Shown: piece after piece, positions 53,660-64,000 of the stretch
Layout of the letters: the number at the start of each line of letters is the position of its first letter
Numbering within the stretch: position 1 is the stretch's first letter
Assembly (NCBI RefSeq): GCF_019925205.1
Contig: NC_083562.1
Location: 6,448,001 to 6,512,000 of the forward strand
Origin: Metopolophium dirhodum
Lineage: Eukaryota; Arthropoda; Insecta; Hemiptera; Aphididae
DNA: 64,000 bases
Direction: 5' to 3'
Program-made: the position numbers and the translations under genes
Notes under the pieces: model-generated
The model's database searches: none
What the model saw: only the letters and a program-made list of their open reading frames with translations
Told to the model about the DNA's origin: nothing

Positions 53660-55309
53660 GTAATTTCGATTATTTATAATTCCACTGTCTATCGTTATTG
53701 TCTAATGTTATTGTAACTTTCATTAAGAAGTAGCTATTTTGATAAGGTTCATTGAGTTCATTTTATATATTTAATTTTAATTGGTATTTGTTCATTATAT
53801 AATTAAAAATAATTATCTTAAGAAAATCGTTGTGTATTTAAATTTATAAATATGATAAATTATCAATGGTAATGTCTCAAGCCTGTCACTAGATAGTTAA
53901 ACGGTTGGAAATGAGTACCTATTAAGTTAAATTTGTTGGTAAATTCAAACTGGACTAGTTAGTAGTTATTGTATTTCTACCCTCAGAAAAATAACAAATA
54001 TTCCAATTGTTGGATAGTACTCGTCACACAATTGTTTTGTTTTGTAATATACATAATTAGCATTAAAATTCCTTTCTCCAATAAAATCTAAAATTAAACT
54101 TTATATTTCAAAAATGCAATAAACAACAATGATAATCTGGGTATATACGTTCAAATAATAACATTTAAGATCATGACAGACTGATTTTTTTGTTATTTAG
54201 AAAAAACTAAATAATTTAGGTAAAACAGACTTAGCAACTTTTATACAACTGAGTTAAGTATTGAATTGACTAACTTTCATTTTGAATATTTAGTTTATGT
54301 TGGATCATTATTTATAACAAAATATGAACTCTGTGCATACCTATATAAACCAAAACAGTGTATCTTGTGATGGGTTGAACAACCACCAAGAATATTAGGT
54401 AAAGTTATTAATATCAAATATCTATCTAATACACAAAAATGATTGCTTGTTTGTTCTATTTCTATAGACACAATAATTAGTTGACTACTTTTAATAAAAG
54501 TTATATCAACAGATTCTTTGGATTCAGTGAGGGTTTGTATCTTCGTTTTTCAACCTATGCAGGTCGCTATAGGGTAGCTCATACATGAATTTTTTTGGCT
54601 CTCAAAAACTGAATTTTTTTTTGTTTATATTAGGGTTGCCATTGCATACAGATAATACATTAGTTATTTACAGATATAATTATTAGATATTATATTATTA
54701 TAGTTCAGTGGCATATCCAGGGGGTAGTTAGGGGATTGTCAAAAATGAATTACCACCCCTCCCGAAAAAAAATGCTGGATATGCCACTGATATAATTTTC
54801 TGTATTATATTACATTTTGTTATTTAGGCTAATAGCTATTCTATATGAATGTAAAATTAAGTAACAGCTATTGTAATATAATTGTATACTATATATTAAA
54901 CTAAAAAGAAATCACCTCACGTATTCAATATATAAAAGTTAAAGCGTTTATTATGAGGCTTATAATATCAAAAAATACTCAACTGATTTTGACAATTCAA
55001 GGAAGCTTTAGATAATACTTAGCCAGTTTTTTTAGGGTGGCTTACCGCTTTACCCACTATTAATTTTAAAATCATAACTGTATACCATACATGTATTTAT
55101 TTTATTTATTTCTGCTTGCAATTGGTTACAAGTACGAAAAAAAAGTTACCAAGTACTATTGCCCGTATTAGTTTAATTTATCTCCAGATTATTATACAGC
55201 CAGTATTTTATGAATTTTGTAAATATTATAAAACTGCTATTACTTCATGTTTGCTTATTTTGTACATTTTGAATTGAAATTAATAATTCTATTTTAAATT
55301 GTATTTCAG
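53660..55309 (+). other. SEC13: Presumed 5' UTR intron of SEC13
   Basis: AT-rich sequence ending in the acceptor GTATTTCAG. It contains an 84-bp hAT-like MITE (54706-54789) and no recognised gene. Confidence 0.4.
54706..54789. mobile_element. 84-bp hAT-like MITE
   Basis: Near-perfect inverted ends: CAGTGGCATATCCAG at the left and CTGGATATGCCACTG at the right. Flanks TTATAGTT and ATATAATT agree at six of eight positions, which would fit a worn 8-bp duplication. CAGTGGCG-type ends are common in hAT elements. The interior is a short G-rich/C-rich pair (GGGGGTAGTTAGGGGATTG, ACCACCCCTCCCG). Confidence 0.7.
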
Positions 55310-55343
55310 ATATTCGACATTCGTTTTTGTTTGGAGGATTAAT

Positions 55344-56252
55344 ATGAAAATGGTACCTATGACTGGCCTAATTTTGAATGAACACGAAGGCGAAGTTCAT
55401 GACGCTGAACTAGATTATTATGGTCAACGTTTAGCTACATGCTCTAGTGATAAAACAATCAAAATTTATAGTATAAACAATGGTAACAAAACTTTATTGG
55501 CCAACATTAAGGGTCATCACGGACCTGTGTGGCAAATTTGTTGGTCCCATCCAGTATCTGGACATTTATTAGCCTCTTGTTCTTACGATAAACGTGTTGT
55601 TGTATGGAAAGAATCAAATGATTGGTTTAATATATTTGAATTTACTCATGAATCTTCAGTTAATGCTGTTGCATGGGCACCCCATCAACATGGCACAATT
55701 TTAGCGAGTGCGAGTTCAGATGGGTCTGTTGGAGTGCATGTGTTCAACAAAGAATGGTCTTCTAAGTCATTTAGTGCCCACCATAATGGATGTAATACTG
55801 TAGCTTGGGCTCCATACAAAGAATTACTATTTGGATCTGATCAAACAGACTTTGGTAAAAAGTTAGTATTAGCAAGTGGTGGCTGCGATAATTTAGTGAA
55901 GATATGGACTGTTGAAAATGATCAATGGGTGCAAGTTGGTGAAATAAATTGTCACACAGATTGGGTTCGTGATGTGGCTTGGACGTGTACTATTGGTGAT
56001 AATCGACAATTAATTGCAAGTTGTTCTGAAGATAAGACTGTTGTAGTGTCACATAGCGATGATTATTCCAAATGGTCTTCTGTAAGAATGCATTTGTTTG
56101 ATAGCCGTGTTTGGACTGTAAGCTGGTCAAAAATTGGGAATGTACTTGCAGTATCTGCTGAAACTAATAAAGTATCATTATGGAAAGAGAATACAATTGG
56201 TCATTGGATCAGTTGCAGTGATATTGATGATACTAAAGGAGTGGAAGATTAA
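55344..56252 (+). CDS. SEC13: SEC13, WD40 subunit of COPII coat and nuclear pore
   Basis: SEC13 pairs with SEC31 in the COPII outer coat at ER exit sites and with NUP145C/NUP96 in the nuclear pore Y-complex. The 302-residue protein (human 322) is a single beta-propeller of six WD repeats. Diagnostic phrases are HDAELDYYGQRLATCSSDKT, GHHGPVWQICWSHP, LASCSYDKRVVVW, SSVNAVAWAPH, LASGGCDNLVKIW and HTDWVRDVAW, which match metazoan SEC13. The start chosen is ATG 55344, because the frame's earlier ATG (55299) lies inside the intron before the acceptor at 55309. The coding sequence is uninterrupted. The fifth/sixth repeats are diverged: the expected FIW of the SCSQDG repeat reads VVVSHSDD. The stop is at 56250-56252. 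Confidence 0.95.
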   Translation: MKMVPMTGLILNEHEGEVHDAELDYYGQRLATCSSDKTIKIYSINNGNKTLLANIKGHHGPVWQICWSHPVSGHLLASCSYDKRVVVWKESNDWFNIFEFTHESSVNAVAWAPHQHGTILASASSDGSVGVHVFNKEWSSKSFSAHHNGCNTVAWAPYKELLFGSDQTDFGKKLVLASGGCDNLVKIWTVENDQWVQVGEINCHTDWVRDVAWTCTIGDNRQLIASCSEDKTVVVSHSDDYSKWSSVRMHLFDSRVWTVSWSKIGNVLAVSAETNKVSLWKENTIGHWISCSDIDDTKGVED

Positions 56253-56299
56253 ATATTTATTTTACTATTTTTACTTTTAAATGTTTTGAAATATTTTGT

Positions 56300-56305
56300 A
56301 ATAAA
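56300..56305 (+). terminator. SEC13: Poly(A) signal of SEC13
   Basis: AATAAA 48 bases past the stop codon, followed by a T/G-containing stretch (TTTTGTAC). Another AATAAA lies about 80 bases further on. Confidence 0.5.
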
Positions 56306-58660
56306 AATTTTGTACAAAAAATTTGCTAAATGGGAATTAAATAATCGAATATTAGGTATTGTTTTTTGTCATTGAAAAAAAATAAATGTAATTGTAACTA
56401 TGGAATATAAAGTATTATCATTTTTTAATATTGTCTGTGGATGTTTAATTAGATTCAAATGTAATATATGATTTAGATGTATCTACTGTATGTGGTCATA
56501 TAATTTTATAATTCAATATAATAAATAATAATCAACCATTGGCGTGTTGACTGGTTATTGGGAACGGTTGTCATATTTTTGATGTTATATATATTTAATT
56601 ATTAATGTGAATATGGATGGGGTTGGTATAAGATATGGTTGTGATAGTATTTCTAGACATTTTTAACAAAAAGTTTTTAAACAGCATACCACTATAAATT
56701 ATAAGTGACGTATCCCGGAAAAAGAACAATTTTTAAAAATAAAAAAAATATTAAGAGTATCAAAAATGCTATGAAAAATAATTTTTGTATATCTAATAAT
56801 ATGGTTTATTGAACAGTTTGAAAGTAAAAACACCTAATATCAATATTTTAGAAGAGAAATTAATCTGCGCCTGTATAAAAGTAAATTTTTGATATTTTAA
56901 TTACTAAAATCAATAATTCAAATTCAAAAAGTAAATATCACAAGTTATAGAGCTAATTATTGGTCATTGAAAATAAAATATCAAAAATCGACTCATACAT
57001 AACATACTTGAATACTTCAATTATCATTATTTAATTTTTTTTTTTTTAACTTTTTTATGTCTATATGTCAAATGATTTGTAAAATATTTTATATAGGATT
57101 ATTGGATTGAGAACGAAGCATTTATGTGAATGTATAAACAAATTGTCAATATGACATATTAGCTTTTTTGTAGGTTTGCAGTGTTACCGGTAATTTAGGT
57201 TCCCTAATAATAATTTAATATTGATATATTTTGTTTTGTGTTGTGTTGTGTTTCAATTAATAGGTTTATTCAAAATTTTTAAAAATTGTTCTTTTTTTCC
57301 CTGTTATAAAAAATTTGTGAGCTTGGTTCAAATTGGTTTGGGTTAAAAAATATATTTTAGGAATTGGTCTGCTCCGGTTACACAAATTATCTTATATATT
57401 TGATCTGGGCCGATCCAATTTTTATAGGACTGGGATATACTCTACTATATACACATGCCTTATAATCTATACGCTTATAACTTACAACACATAGATATAT
57501 ACAGACATACAGTGTGTTCACCAATTTAGGGAACACTGAATTTCTTGGCCGGATTATATTGAAATAAATCGATTTTTTTTTTTTTGACAAGCTGGTGGTA
57601 CGTAAATACACATACATAGATACATTTCAAAATGTTCATCATTTGCATGCGCAATAAAAATGTTTTTTTTTTTTAATCGCATTACCTATTTTGAACACCA
57701 TATTTGGATAGGTCTATTTGTTAAAGTAATTTTGATGAATCAACTATGGTCCTAAATTCAAAATTGACTGAATATAAGAGCTACTTTAATTTTAATAAAT
57801 AATACATTTTTTTACTATTCTTAAAAATTCATAAAATCATTTATTATTATTTATTATTAGGTAGTTACTTTTTGAATATTTTTACGTATTTTTTTTTAAG
57901 TGTTATAAACAAGACAAACACAATATGGGTATAAAATTATTTATTAAAAAATTACAAGATATTAATCCGAAACAATAAGAAAGCAGTAAAACTCACTAAA
58001 ACTAGACAAGTTCAAAACTTTTATCATTGATTATTATTAATCAATGCTTTTATCAGATCAATGGTTATTATCTTAAACCGTTATCACAGAATAAATTAAA
58101 TTAAAAATATGAAATATTTATAATTTATTACAGTCAACCACGAATTAAGATATTATACTATATCTAAATTCTAAGTATCTTAATGCTTGCAGTGTACAGA
58201 CTACAATAGGACGTAGGCGCATAGCTCGAATTAAGATGTAAGTATATCCTAATTCGTGGGACGTAGGCACCACTAATCGATATACACTTTAAATGTATTT
58301 TACTTTTAGGTAGTCGCTTTGTCATTGGAATTTATGTTTAGGAGTAAAGTATCTATTACTGTAGTCTATCATGTGCACTGAACTAAATACATTATAATAT
58401 TAATATGTATATAGTTCGGTCGTTCACTGTTCAGTGGTCATAGTATACAACATATCAAATATTTATTCATACAATATGTTTATTGTTTAGAATTCTATCA
58501 GATTGATAACTAAATAATGATATTGACTATGTTACATTCATATATTACGTTAAATCATAAATAAAAATACATATTTAAATAACTTAGAAATGATTTATCT
58601 AGGTACCTAACTGTTGATGATAAACTATTGTTTGACTAACCAATTTGACTTTTATAAGAT
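56306..58660. other. Intergenic DNA between SEC13 and HDAC11
   Basis: AT-rich sequence with no recognised gene. A short TIR element lies at 58139-58258. The minus-strand frame at 57387-57617 has no family signature. The HDAC11 promoter must lie in the last few hundred bases. Confidence 0.5.
58139..58258. mobile_element. 120-bp MITE with CACGAATTAAGATA ends
   Basis: Left end CACGAATTAAGATA and right end TATCCTAATTCGTG are inverted copies with one mismatch. A further TCGAATTAAGAT lies inside. The termini resemble those of the MITE at 59190-59253 (CACGGACTAAGATATAA). No target duplication is clear. It lies about 400 bp before the HDAC11 start codon. Confidence 0.55.
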
Positions 58661-61267
58661 ATGGTTGAAATAAAACCCAAAGAGTATTGGCCGATTGTCT
58701 ATAGAAAAGAGTACAATGTTACATTTTTTGGTCTTGAAAATTTACATCCATTTGATTCGAAAAAATGGGCACACATTTACAAAGTAAGCTACTGAGAATC
58801 AATTTCATATAGTATATCAACTGAAACAGGTGAAATACCTGACTTAAACAGTAATTCGGTATTATCTTTATTGCTTTTAATTTTCAAAAGAAAACTATAT
58901 AATAATGTATTGTTTAATGGTTAATTTTGAAGTGTAGACTGTAGTCAATTTAGTTAGCAGATGATTAGATAGTTATTGAGTATCAGTTCAATACTTAAAA
59001 TATTTTTATGAGTAATTTACTTCATAAATGTATATAAGTATATGAATGATCATTTTCTCTATATTTTCTCTTAAGACTTTTAACACTTGTTTGGTAGCTT
59101 ATATATTTATTTTAACTAATTGTATTATTGTTATGTATACATATTTATATTTCCTAAAACTATAAGATGGTTTGACAATCAATTTTATCCACGGACTAAG
59201 ATATAAGACATTATAAGATTATAAGATTATAAGATATTATATCTTAGTCCGTGATTTTATCTCATTAGAATAACTAATATACCTACTTAATACCTTTACA
59301 TATTTATTAACTTATAATATTCATCAACATTTGTTTAGATATTAAAAAATACTTTGGGCTTAAATCAAAGTAACATCTATGTTCCCGATGAAATTACCAA
59401 TGATGAACTACTTACGATTCATGATGAAAAATATCTTAAAAGTTTGAAAGTAAATAGCTATCTGCTGCATAGGCACAATTTTTGTGCCCCCCCCCCCCCC
59501 CCAGTTTTTCAATCATATTTTAGTTGAAAATATTAATTATCAGGGTTTGTGCTGCTGATACAATTTTGCCCTTTCCCCCCTCCCCCGAAAAATATCCCTA
59601 ATTATGCCTATGCTAATAGAATATAAATTCTTTAATGAAAATAATATTTTTATTTAATATATGTATATATAAAAAATAATCTACACTTATTCAATTAACA
59701 GTGGAGTTGTGTTGCTGCACGTATATCAGAAATTCCCGTGGTTGCCTTATTTCCTAATTTTTTGGTTCAAAGACAATATTTAAGGCCCATTAGGTAAACA
59801 AACTAAGATTCAAATAATTTGATCATTATTATTTTTAGATTTCTTAGATTTCAGGTTGGAGGTACAAGGTTAGCTGGAAAAATAGCTCGAAAGGAAGGAG
59901 TTGCCATTAATTTAGGAGGAGGTTTTCATCATTGTAGTAAAAAATGTGGTGGAGGGTTTTGTCCATATGCTGATATATCATTGATTGTGAATGATGCATT
60001 ACAAGAAAATGACTGTAAATTGGTGATGATTATTGATTTAGATGCTCACCAGGTTAGCGAAAACATTAAAAAAGAACCATTATTCTTGTTTTAAAAAATA
60101 TAGTACATTTTTTATTTTTCAAAGGGTAATGGATACGAAAGAGATTTTATTGGCAACTCAAAAGTATTTATTATTGATGTATTTAATAAAAATATATACC
60201 CAAAAGATACATATGCAGAAACTGCCATTTCAAGGGCTGTGAAACTAGATTGCTTTATACAAGATTATGAATATTTAACCACTGTTGAAAGGTAAAACCT
60301 AAAAGCTAATAAAACAAAATTCAATTAAAAATATATTAAGATTGTTTAAATAAACTAATTTAAGTATTACATTTAAAATAAATTGTTCTATTAGTGTTAT
60401 AAGCACAATTTACTGTACCTATAGTGTTTTATTAGTAGGTACCTAAATACCTAATGTAATTTACTAAACATGAAATTATTAATGTATGCATATAAACAAC
60501 GTTTTTATTTTGTACATTTTTCTTACCCCTTCCTACATCTAATATTCATATAAAATAGTTTGCACCTGTGTTATTTTGCAATTTACATTTGTTATGATAT
60601 GTTTATAACCTTGTTACTCTTAACCCTGCATGGTCTGCTTATAACATATATTATGTAGGTATATTGTATATCATTATCACTAATAGTTATATTTTACAAT
60701 AAACATTCAAATTTAGTACTAAAATTGCACTTCAAAATTATTGAAATTAATTGGTAATAGATACAGATGCATAAGAATAATAAAAATTACTATATTATTA
60801 TGCAGTTGTTTAAACTAACCTAATAACCAGCCACCAGATAATGTATTATTTAAATATCTACGGATGTATTTTATATGAATTATTATAGGCAGTAAAAATC
60901 CTAGTATATTTATTGAAATAAATACCTAATTAATTGTAATCTTATTGTAACTATCTAGTAATAATTAAATAGAATTAGCTGAATAAACTATAGTTTACTA
61001 GCTTATAGTTTTATTGACGATATGATGATTTTATTAAAATCTATAATTTATGATTTGTGATGACAATCATTGTGCACTATTCATTTTCAACTATTAATTA
61101 TTTTAATCTTAATAATTAATTAAATATATTGATTTCAATATTCCATACTTATTTTTAGTGCTTTGATTGAATCACTCCTAAAAGTTAAACCAGACTTCAT
61201 AATTTATAATGCTGGCACAGACATTTTAAAAGGAGATAAGTTGGGATTGCTCTCTATTACTCCAGAG
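58661..61267 (+). CDS. HDAC11: HDAC11-type class IV histone/lysine deacetylase, 3' end missing
   Basis: Zinc-dependent deacylase of class IV (HDAC11 also removes long-chain acyl groups in vertebrates). Visible exons: 58661-58783, 59339-59449, 59702-59793, 59848-60052, 60125-60291 and 61159-61267, giving 269 residues in one frame. Start ATG gives MVEIKPKEYWPIVYRKEYNV; WPIVY...FGLENLHPFD is the class IV N-terminus. The catalytic His pair is in LGGGFHHC (about 136-137). Zinc ligands are Asp and His of DLDAHQGNG (about 174, 176) and Asp of YNAGTDIL (about 254). Exon 4 uses the acceptor CTTAG at 59847, because this keeps alignment with RPxRxQxGGT; an acceptor 15 bases on (at TTTCAG) would break the frame. 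Exon 6 ends CCAGAG|GCAAGT, a probable GC donor. The final segment with the SGGY motif was not found up to 64000, so the gene probably continues beyond the window. Confidence 0.93.
59190..59253. mobile_element. 64-bp palindromic MITE with 8-bp target duplication
   Basis: Perfect 17-bp inverted arms (CACGGACTAAGATATAA at 59190-59206 and its complement at 59237-59253) enclose a spacer made of repeats of ATTATAAG. A perfect 8-bp direct repeat ATTTTATC flanks the element (59182-59189 and 59254-59261), consistent with hAT mobilisation. It lies in the first intron of HDAC11. Confidence 0.85.
59468..59612. mobile_element. MITE of the CATAGGCGCAA family in HDAC11 intron 2
   Basis: Left end CATAGGCACAATTTT and right end complement CATAGGCATAATTAG are inverted. 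The interior has a 16-base C run (59487-59502) and a second C-rich arm (CCTTTCCCCCCTCCCCCG). It starts only 18 bp after the exon 2 boundary (59449). A target duplication is not evident. Confidence 0.6.
60292..61158 (+). other. HDAC11: Intron 5 of HDAC11
   Basis: An 867-bp AT-rich intron with donor AAGGTAAAA and acceptor TATTTTTAG. No gene or clearly bounded repeat is seen inside. Confidence 0.7.
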
Positions 61268-62084
61268 GCAAGTTTTCATTTGATTTTGTTATAAGACTAG
61301 TTATTTTAATGATAATATTAGACTAAGTTATACAACTGTATTCATTGTATTACTAGTAATATATTCATATTATTTAAAACAGAATAAATCCAATCCAACT
61401 ATCTACTTCTTCGTCTTTGTTGAAACATTTACCCCCAACACCGAAAAAAAAAATTTGGTTTATATCATAAAAACCTCTCAGTCCAACCATTGTGATCTGT
61501 TATCTGTATAATGTAAGAAAGGTACATGTATAAATGCATAAATACATGAAAATAAATAATTACATACTATTTAATAAAGTTTTAAATTTACATTTTCGAA
61601 AAGATTCATGGAATAATCCGCGTAGACGTAAAAGACTCAAAATTGCTATCTTCAAAAGGTTATACCTTGGAACTACTTCCGACCAACAAATTCTGATTGC
61701 ACCATTGTACTTAATTCGTAGAAAATTTGAAATATATCTATTACCTATATGTTTCCAAAAAAAAATCAAAAAATCGAGCTAAACTGCATTATTTCAATAT
61801 ATTTGTAAAATATTCAATTTGCAATAGTGATTAGTTTTTATTACGAAGGTTTTTATTTGTTGTTTCTATAAAATATACTATATTAGTACCAATAAATAAT
61901 AAGTACCTACCTAAATAATAGGTACATAAATATGGTTCAAGTTAAAAAAAGTCATGGGGGGACACTCAAATCTCCCCCCATAATTACGCCACTGATTCCA
62001 TTCCTTATCTTTTAGATATGATACCGTCAATTATTATATTACAGTCGGTATAGGTCATCAATCATCACTCATCACTATCAACTG

Positions 62085-62217
62085 CATTGGCGCAACTATA
62101 GGGGGGCTTAGCCCGCCAAAAATATCCCTTATTGATTTAGATATAAGCCCTCTATGGGTTTTTTTAAATAAATATTTTTGTCAGCCCCCCAGAATTTTAA
62201 CCCTAGTTGCGCCTATG
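62085..62217. mobile_element. MITE of the CATAGGCGCAA family with target duplication
   Basis: Left end CATTGGCGCAACTATAGGGG and right end complement CATAGGCGCAACTAGGG are inverted. The flanks ATCAACTG (62077-62084) and GTCAACTG (62218-62225) agree at seven of eight positions. The interior has GGGGGGCTTAGCCCGCC facing CAGCCCCCCAG. Length 133 bp, no coding capacity. Confidence 0.75.
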
Positions 62218-62573
62218 GTCAACTGCCTATTTAAGAATTTTATTTATTTATTGATTATTCTTTACTTTTTAATGCCATCCCGAGAATTTAGGAGATTGTC
62301 ACAATTTATTCTTAGGTATAGCTAAGTTTTATTCACGATATTACTTTAAATTAGAGTTTTAAAAATGTATTGCTAGAATTCGCAAATATCATAGTTTTGT
62401 TTGTAATTTTCACAAAAAATTTACTCTAACTATGTGTGACCAATTTCCAATCTACAGAAAATGATTCATATTGTAAAATCATTGGAGTTCTTCTTCCTAA
62501 AAATATTTTTAGACCTTATACGTCGCACCCGCATATGTTGTCTCCGTCTTATACACGTACGCATAGCAAAAAC

Positions 62574-62876
62574 GTTTTGGCGCGGGAAAGAACCGAGTAG
62601 GCTATAGTCATAACTAAGAAACGAAATTTTCACCACATATAAAAGAGAACATTGGCTGAGCAATATCGTTTTTTTTTTTTTTGATATAACTTATACGAAA
62701 AAAGTTCTTATTGTTTCAAAATCCATTACTATTTGTATTTTTCAAACTTTAATAACTTTTTTTGAAGTTTCGATAACGAAAAAAAAAAACGACAGGTCTA
62801 AGCTCTCCTTTTTATGTGGTGAAAATTTCGTTTCTTAATTATGACTTTACGTTCTTCGTTCTTTCCCGCGCAAAAC
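62574..62876. repeat. Foldback element with arms of about 100 bp
   Basis: The left arm (62574-62682) starts GTTTTGGCGCGGGAAAGAAC and contains GAAACGAAATTTTCACCACA before ending in a T run. The right arm (62779-62876) is its reverse complement at roughly 80% identity by eye, including TGTGGTGAAAATTTCGTTTC and TTCTTTCCCGCGCAAAAC. The spacer is about 96 bp. The RNA or single strand could form a long hairpin. Confidence 0.75.
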
Positions 62877-62899
62877 AGTTTTTTCTATGTTGTATATTT

Positions 62900-63610
62900 G
62901 GAAGACGGTCTATCATCCTCTTTTGGGCCTTGGGCAGTTAAATGCTCTATTTTCTACTTCAGCATCTTTTCTGGTAAAAAGTGAATCTAGTTGTTATTTT
63001 GTGAGGTCAAAATTAAAATATCCCAGTATAGTCTTCAAAAGCGCCAGGAAAAACCAAAAAAATATTTATGAAAAACTGGTATTTTACACTAAACCAATTT
63101 TCGACAAAATCTATTTTGTTATTAGTATTTGGTATAACTCTGAAAAAATAACCATAGATATATGAAATTTTCACCGAATGTTTATATTAACATTTTTTCT
63201 ACCCCATAACATTTTCAAAATATATTGATTAGTTTGTTATTTAATTTTGTGGGTCAATAGACTTGAAAATATAAATAATACAAGGTTCTTCATTAGTTGT
63301 TATCAGTGTAACTTAAAAAAAAAGTTGAGCATAAATACACAATATTTTTGAAAATCATCTGAAGGTAGAATTTTGACATTTGTAAATTTTTTTCATGGAC
63401 TTTTTTTTTAAAACTAAGATTTAAAAATGTAATACAAGGTCCTTAGAACCCTCATAAGTTGTTATAGTATAACTGTATAAGTGTACAAATATTAAAAATA
63501 CACAGGTATAGACCCCTTTTTTTATATTAGCATTTAAAATTTAAATGTTGACAAAATTTATCAAAATCCCCTATATTATACATACATCTAAAAGAAGGTA
63601 TCTACCGGAT
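62900..63610 (-). repeat. Dispersed repeat of the 44.4-kb family, inverted copy C
   Basis: On the minus strand this shares, in the same order as copy A, the phrases TGATAAATTTTGTCAA, TTTTTCCTGGCGCTTTTGAA, TTTTGACCTC and CAACTAGATTCACTTTT, ending near AACTGCCC. Diverged, with no coding capacity. The outer limits are approximate. Confidence 0.5.
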
Positions 63611-63615
63611 ACAAG

Positions 63616-63712
63616 TCAATTGATCGCACGAGAATTGCTCGAAAACTTTTGATCGTAAAACAATTGCTCGGAAACGACAATTGATCGAAGAACAGTTGTT
63701 CGCAAAAAAACA
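63616..63712. repeat. Degenerate 15-bp minisatellite (AATTGATCG/AATTGCTCG units)
   Basis: Six consecutive units of about 14-18 bp each start with a variant of AATTG(A/C)TCG followed by a purine-rich spacer: AATTGATCGCACGAG, AATTGCTCGAAAAC, TTTTGATCGTAAAAC, AATTGCTCGGAAACGAC, AATTGATCGAAGAAC and AGTTGTTCGCAAAAAA. A and C alternate at the sixth base in successive units. Confidence 0.65.
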
Positions 63713-64000
63713 AATTCGTTGCTCAATAACGCGATAACCCGAATAAACAATATAATCATAGACCTTTTAGTAAACATGTTTAATGAAAAAGTGTAATTTT
63801 GGTATTTTATGGAGAATTGTGAACATTGGTTCTGTGATGGAACGTTTTCGGTAGCCCCACCGATTTTTATGCGATTATGCGTAATATACACATGTATAAT
63901 ATAATATTATACACAATTCATGGTATATGGTATTCAAATGTGGTTCCTAGTGTTTATGTATTGCTACCTGATAAAAAAAAGATACATATCGTCGAATTTT

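Larger units (their letters stand above)
61268..64000. other. Repeat-rich right end, probably the last HDAC11 intron
   Basis: No exon with the expected GIIKRDELVF-like start and SGGY motif of HDAC11 was found. The plus/minus frame pair at 61534-61782 and 61560-61769 has ordinary composition but no recognised family. A 40-bp remnant of a CCACTG-ended hAT element ends near 61993 (CCCCCCATAATTACGCCACTG). A MITE lies at 62085-62217, a large foldback at 62574-62876, a dispersed repeat copy at 62900-63610, and a 15-bp minisatellite at 63616-63712. Confidence 0.5.

Noticed and set aside
61534..61782. Candidate last exon of HDAC11
   Set aside because: Neither strand shows the expected GIIKRDELVF or SGGY motifs, so it is not the missing HDAC11 end.
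1..64000. CRISPR arrays, bacterial operons, tRNA and rRNA genes
   Set aside because: No regularly spaced direct repeats with unique spacers, no Shine-Dalgarno-led gene trains and no cloverleaf with a standard T-loop were found. The introns, poly(A) signals and transposons are eukaryotic.

Overview
The window looks like nuclear DNA of an aphid (Hemiptera, Aphididae). It is strongly AT-rich and full of short simple repeats, with intron-containing genes that have canonical GT-AG splice sites. It carries many small non-autonomous DNA transposons (hAT-type with 8-bp target duplications, Helitron-type with TC...CTAG ends). Organism assignment rests on sequence style, gene content and remembered aphid-type repeats; no database search was possible.

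Layout. From 1 to about 14.5 kb is a gene-poor stretch with one Helitron-like element (6184-6622), one long-TIR MITE (10092-10494) and one cryptic membrane-protein-like exon on the minus strand (9657-10003). At 14538-17722 (+) lies a two-exon gene that I identify as the gap gene Kruppel (Kr). The first exon carries the start codon. The second carries four C2H2 fingers and a C-terminal PEDLS co-repressor motif. A GC-rich, CpG-rich block at 13.68-14.32 kb is its likely promoter and 5' leader. From about 18 to 48.9 kb no complete protein gene is recognisable. This 31-kb gene desert contains simple repeats, GC-rich islets (about 21.5, 26.3-26.9, 30.4-31.1, 39.6-40.1 and 41.1-42.3 kb), a LINE ORF1 remnant, and several MITEs and hAT-like elements, three of them with good target-site duplications.

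The right-hand 15 kb is a compact housekeeping block. At 48914-52819 (-) is a complete ten-exon cytosolic cysteinyl-tRNA synthetase gene (723 codons by my splicing). Divergent from it, at 55344-56252 (+), is SEC13, a WD40 COPII/nuclear-pore subunit, with its whole coding region in one exon and probably a non-coding first exon near 53.6 kb. At 58661 (+) begins HDAC11, of which six exons are visible. The sixth ends in a probable GC donor at 61268, and the terminal exon(s) appear to lie beyond the window. The last 2.7 kb is repeat-rich, with a large foldback structure and a 15-bp minisatellite.

The genes are functionally unrelated (segmentation transcription factor, translation, vesicle coat, lysine deacylase); there is no operon or cluster logic. 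The most notable observations are the reduced four-finger Kr protein with a conserved CtBP-type tail, the hidden exon at 9.66-10.0 kb, the GC splice donor in HDAC11, and well-bounded MITE insertions within introns of the housekeeping genes.
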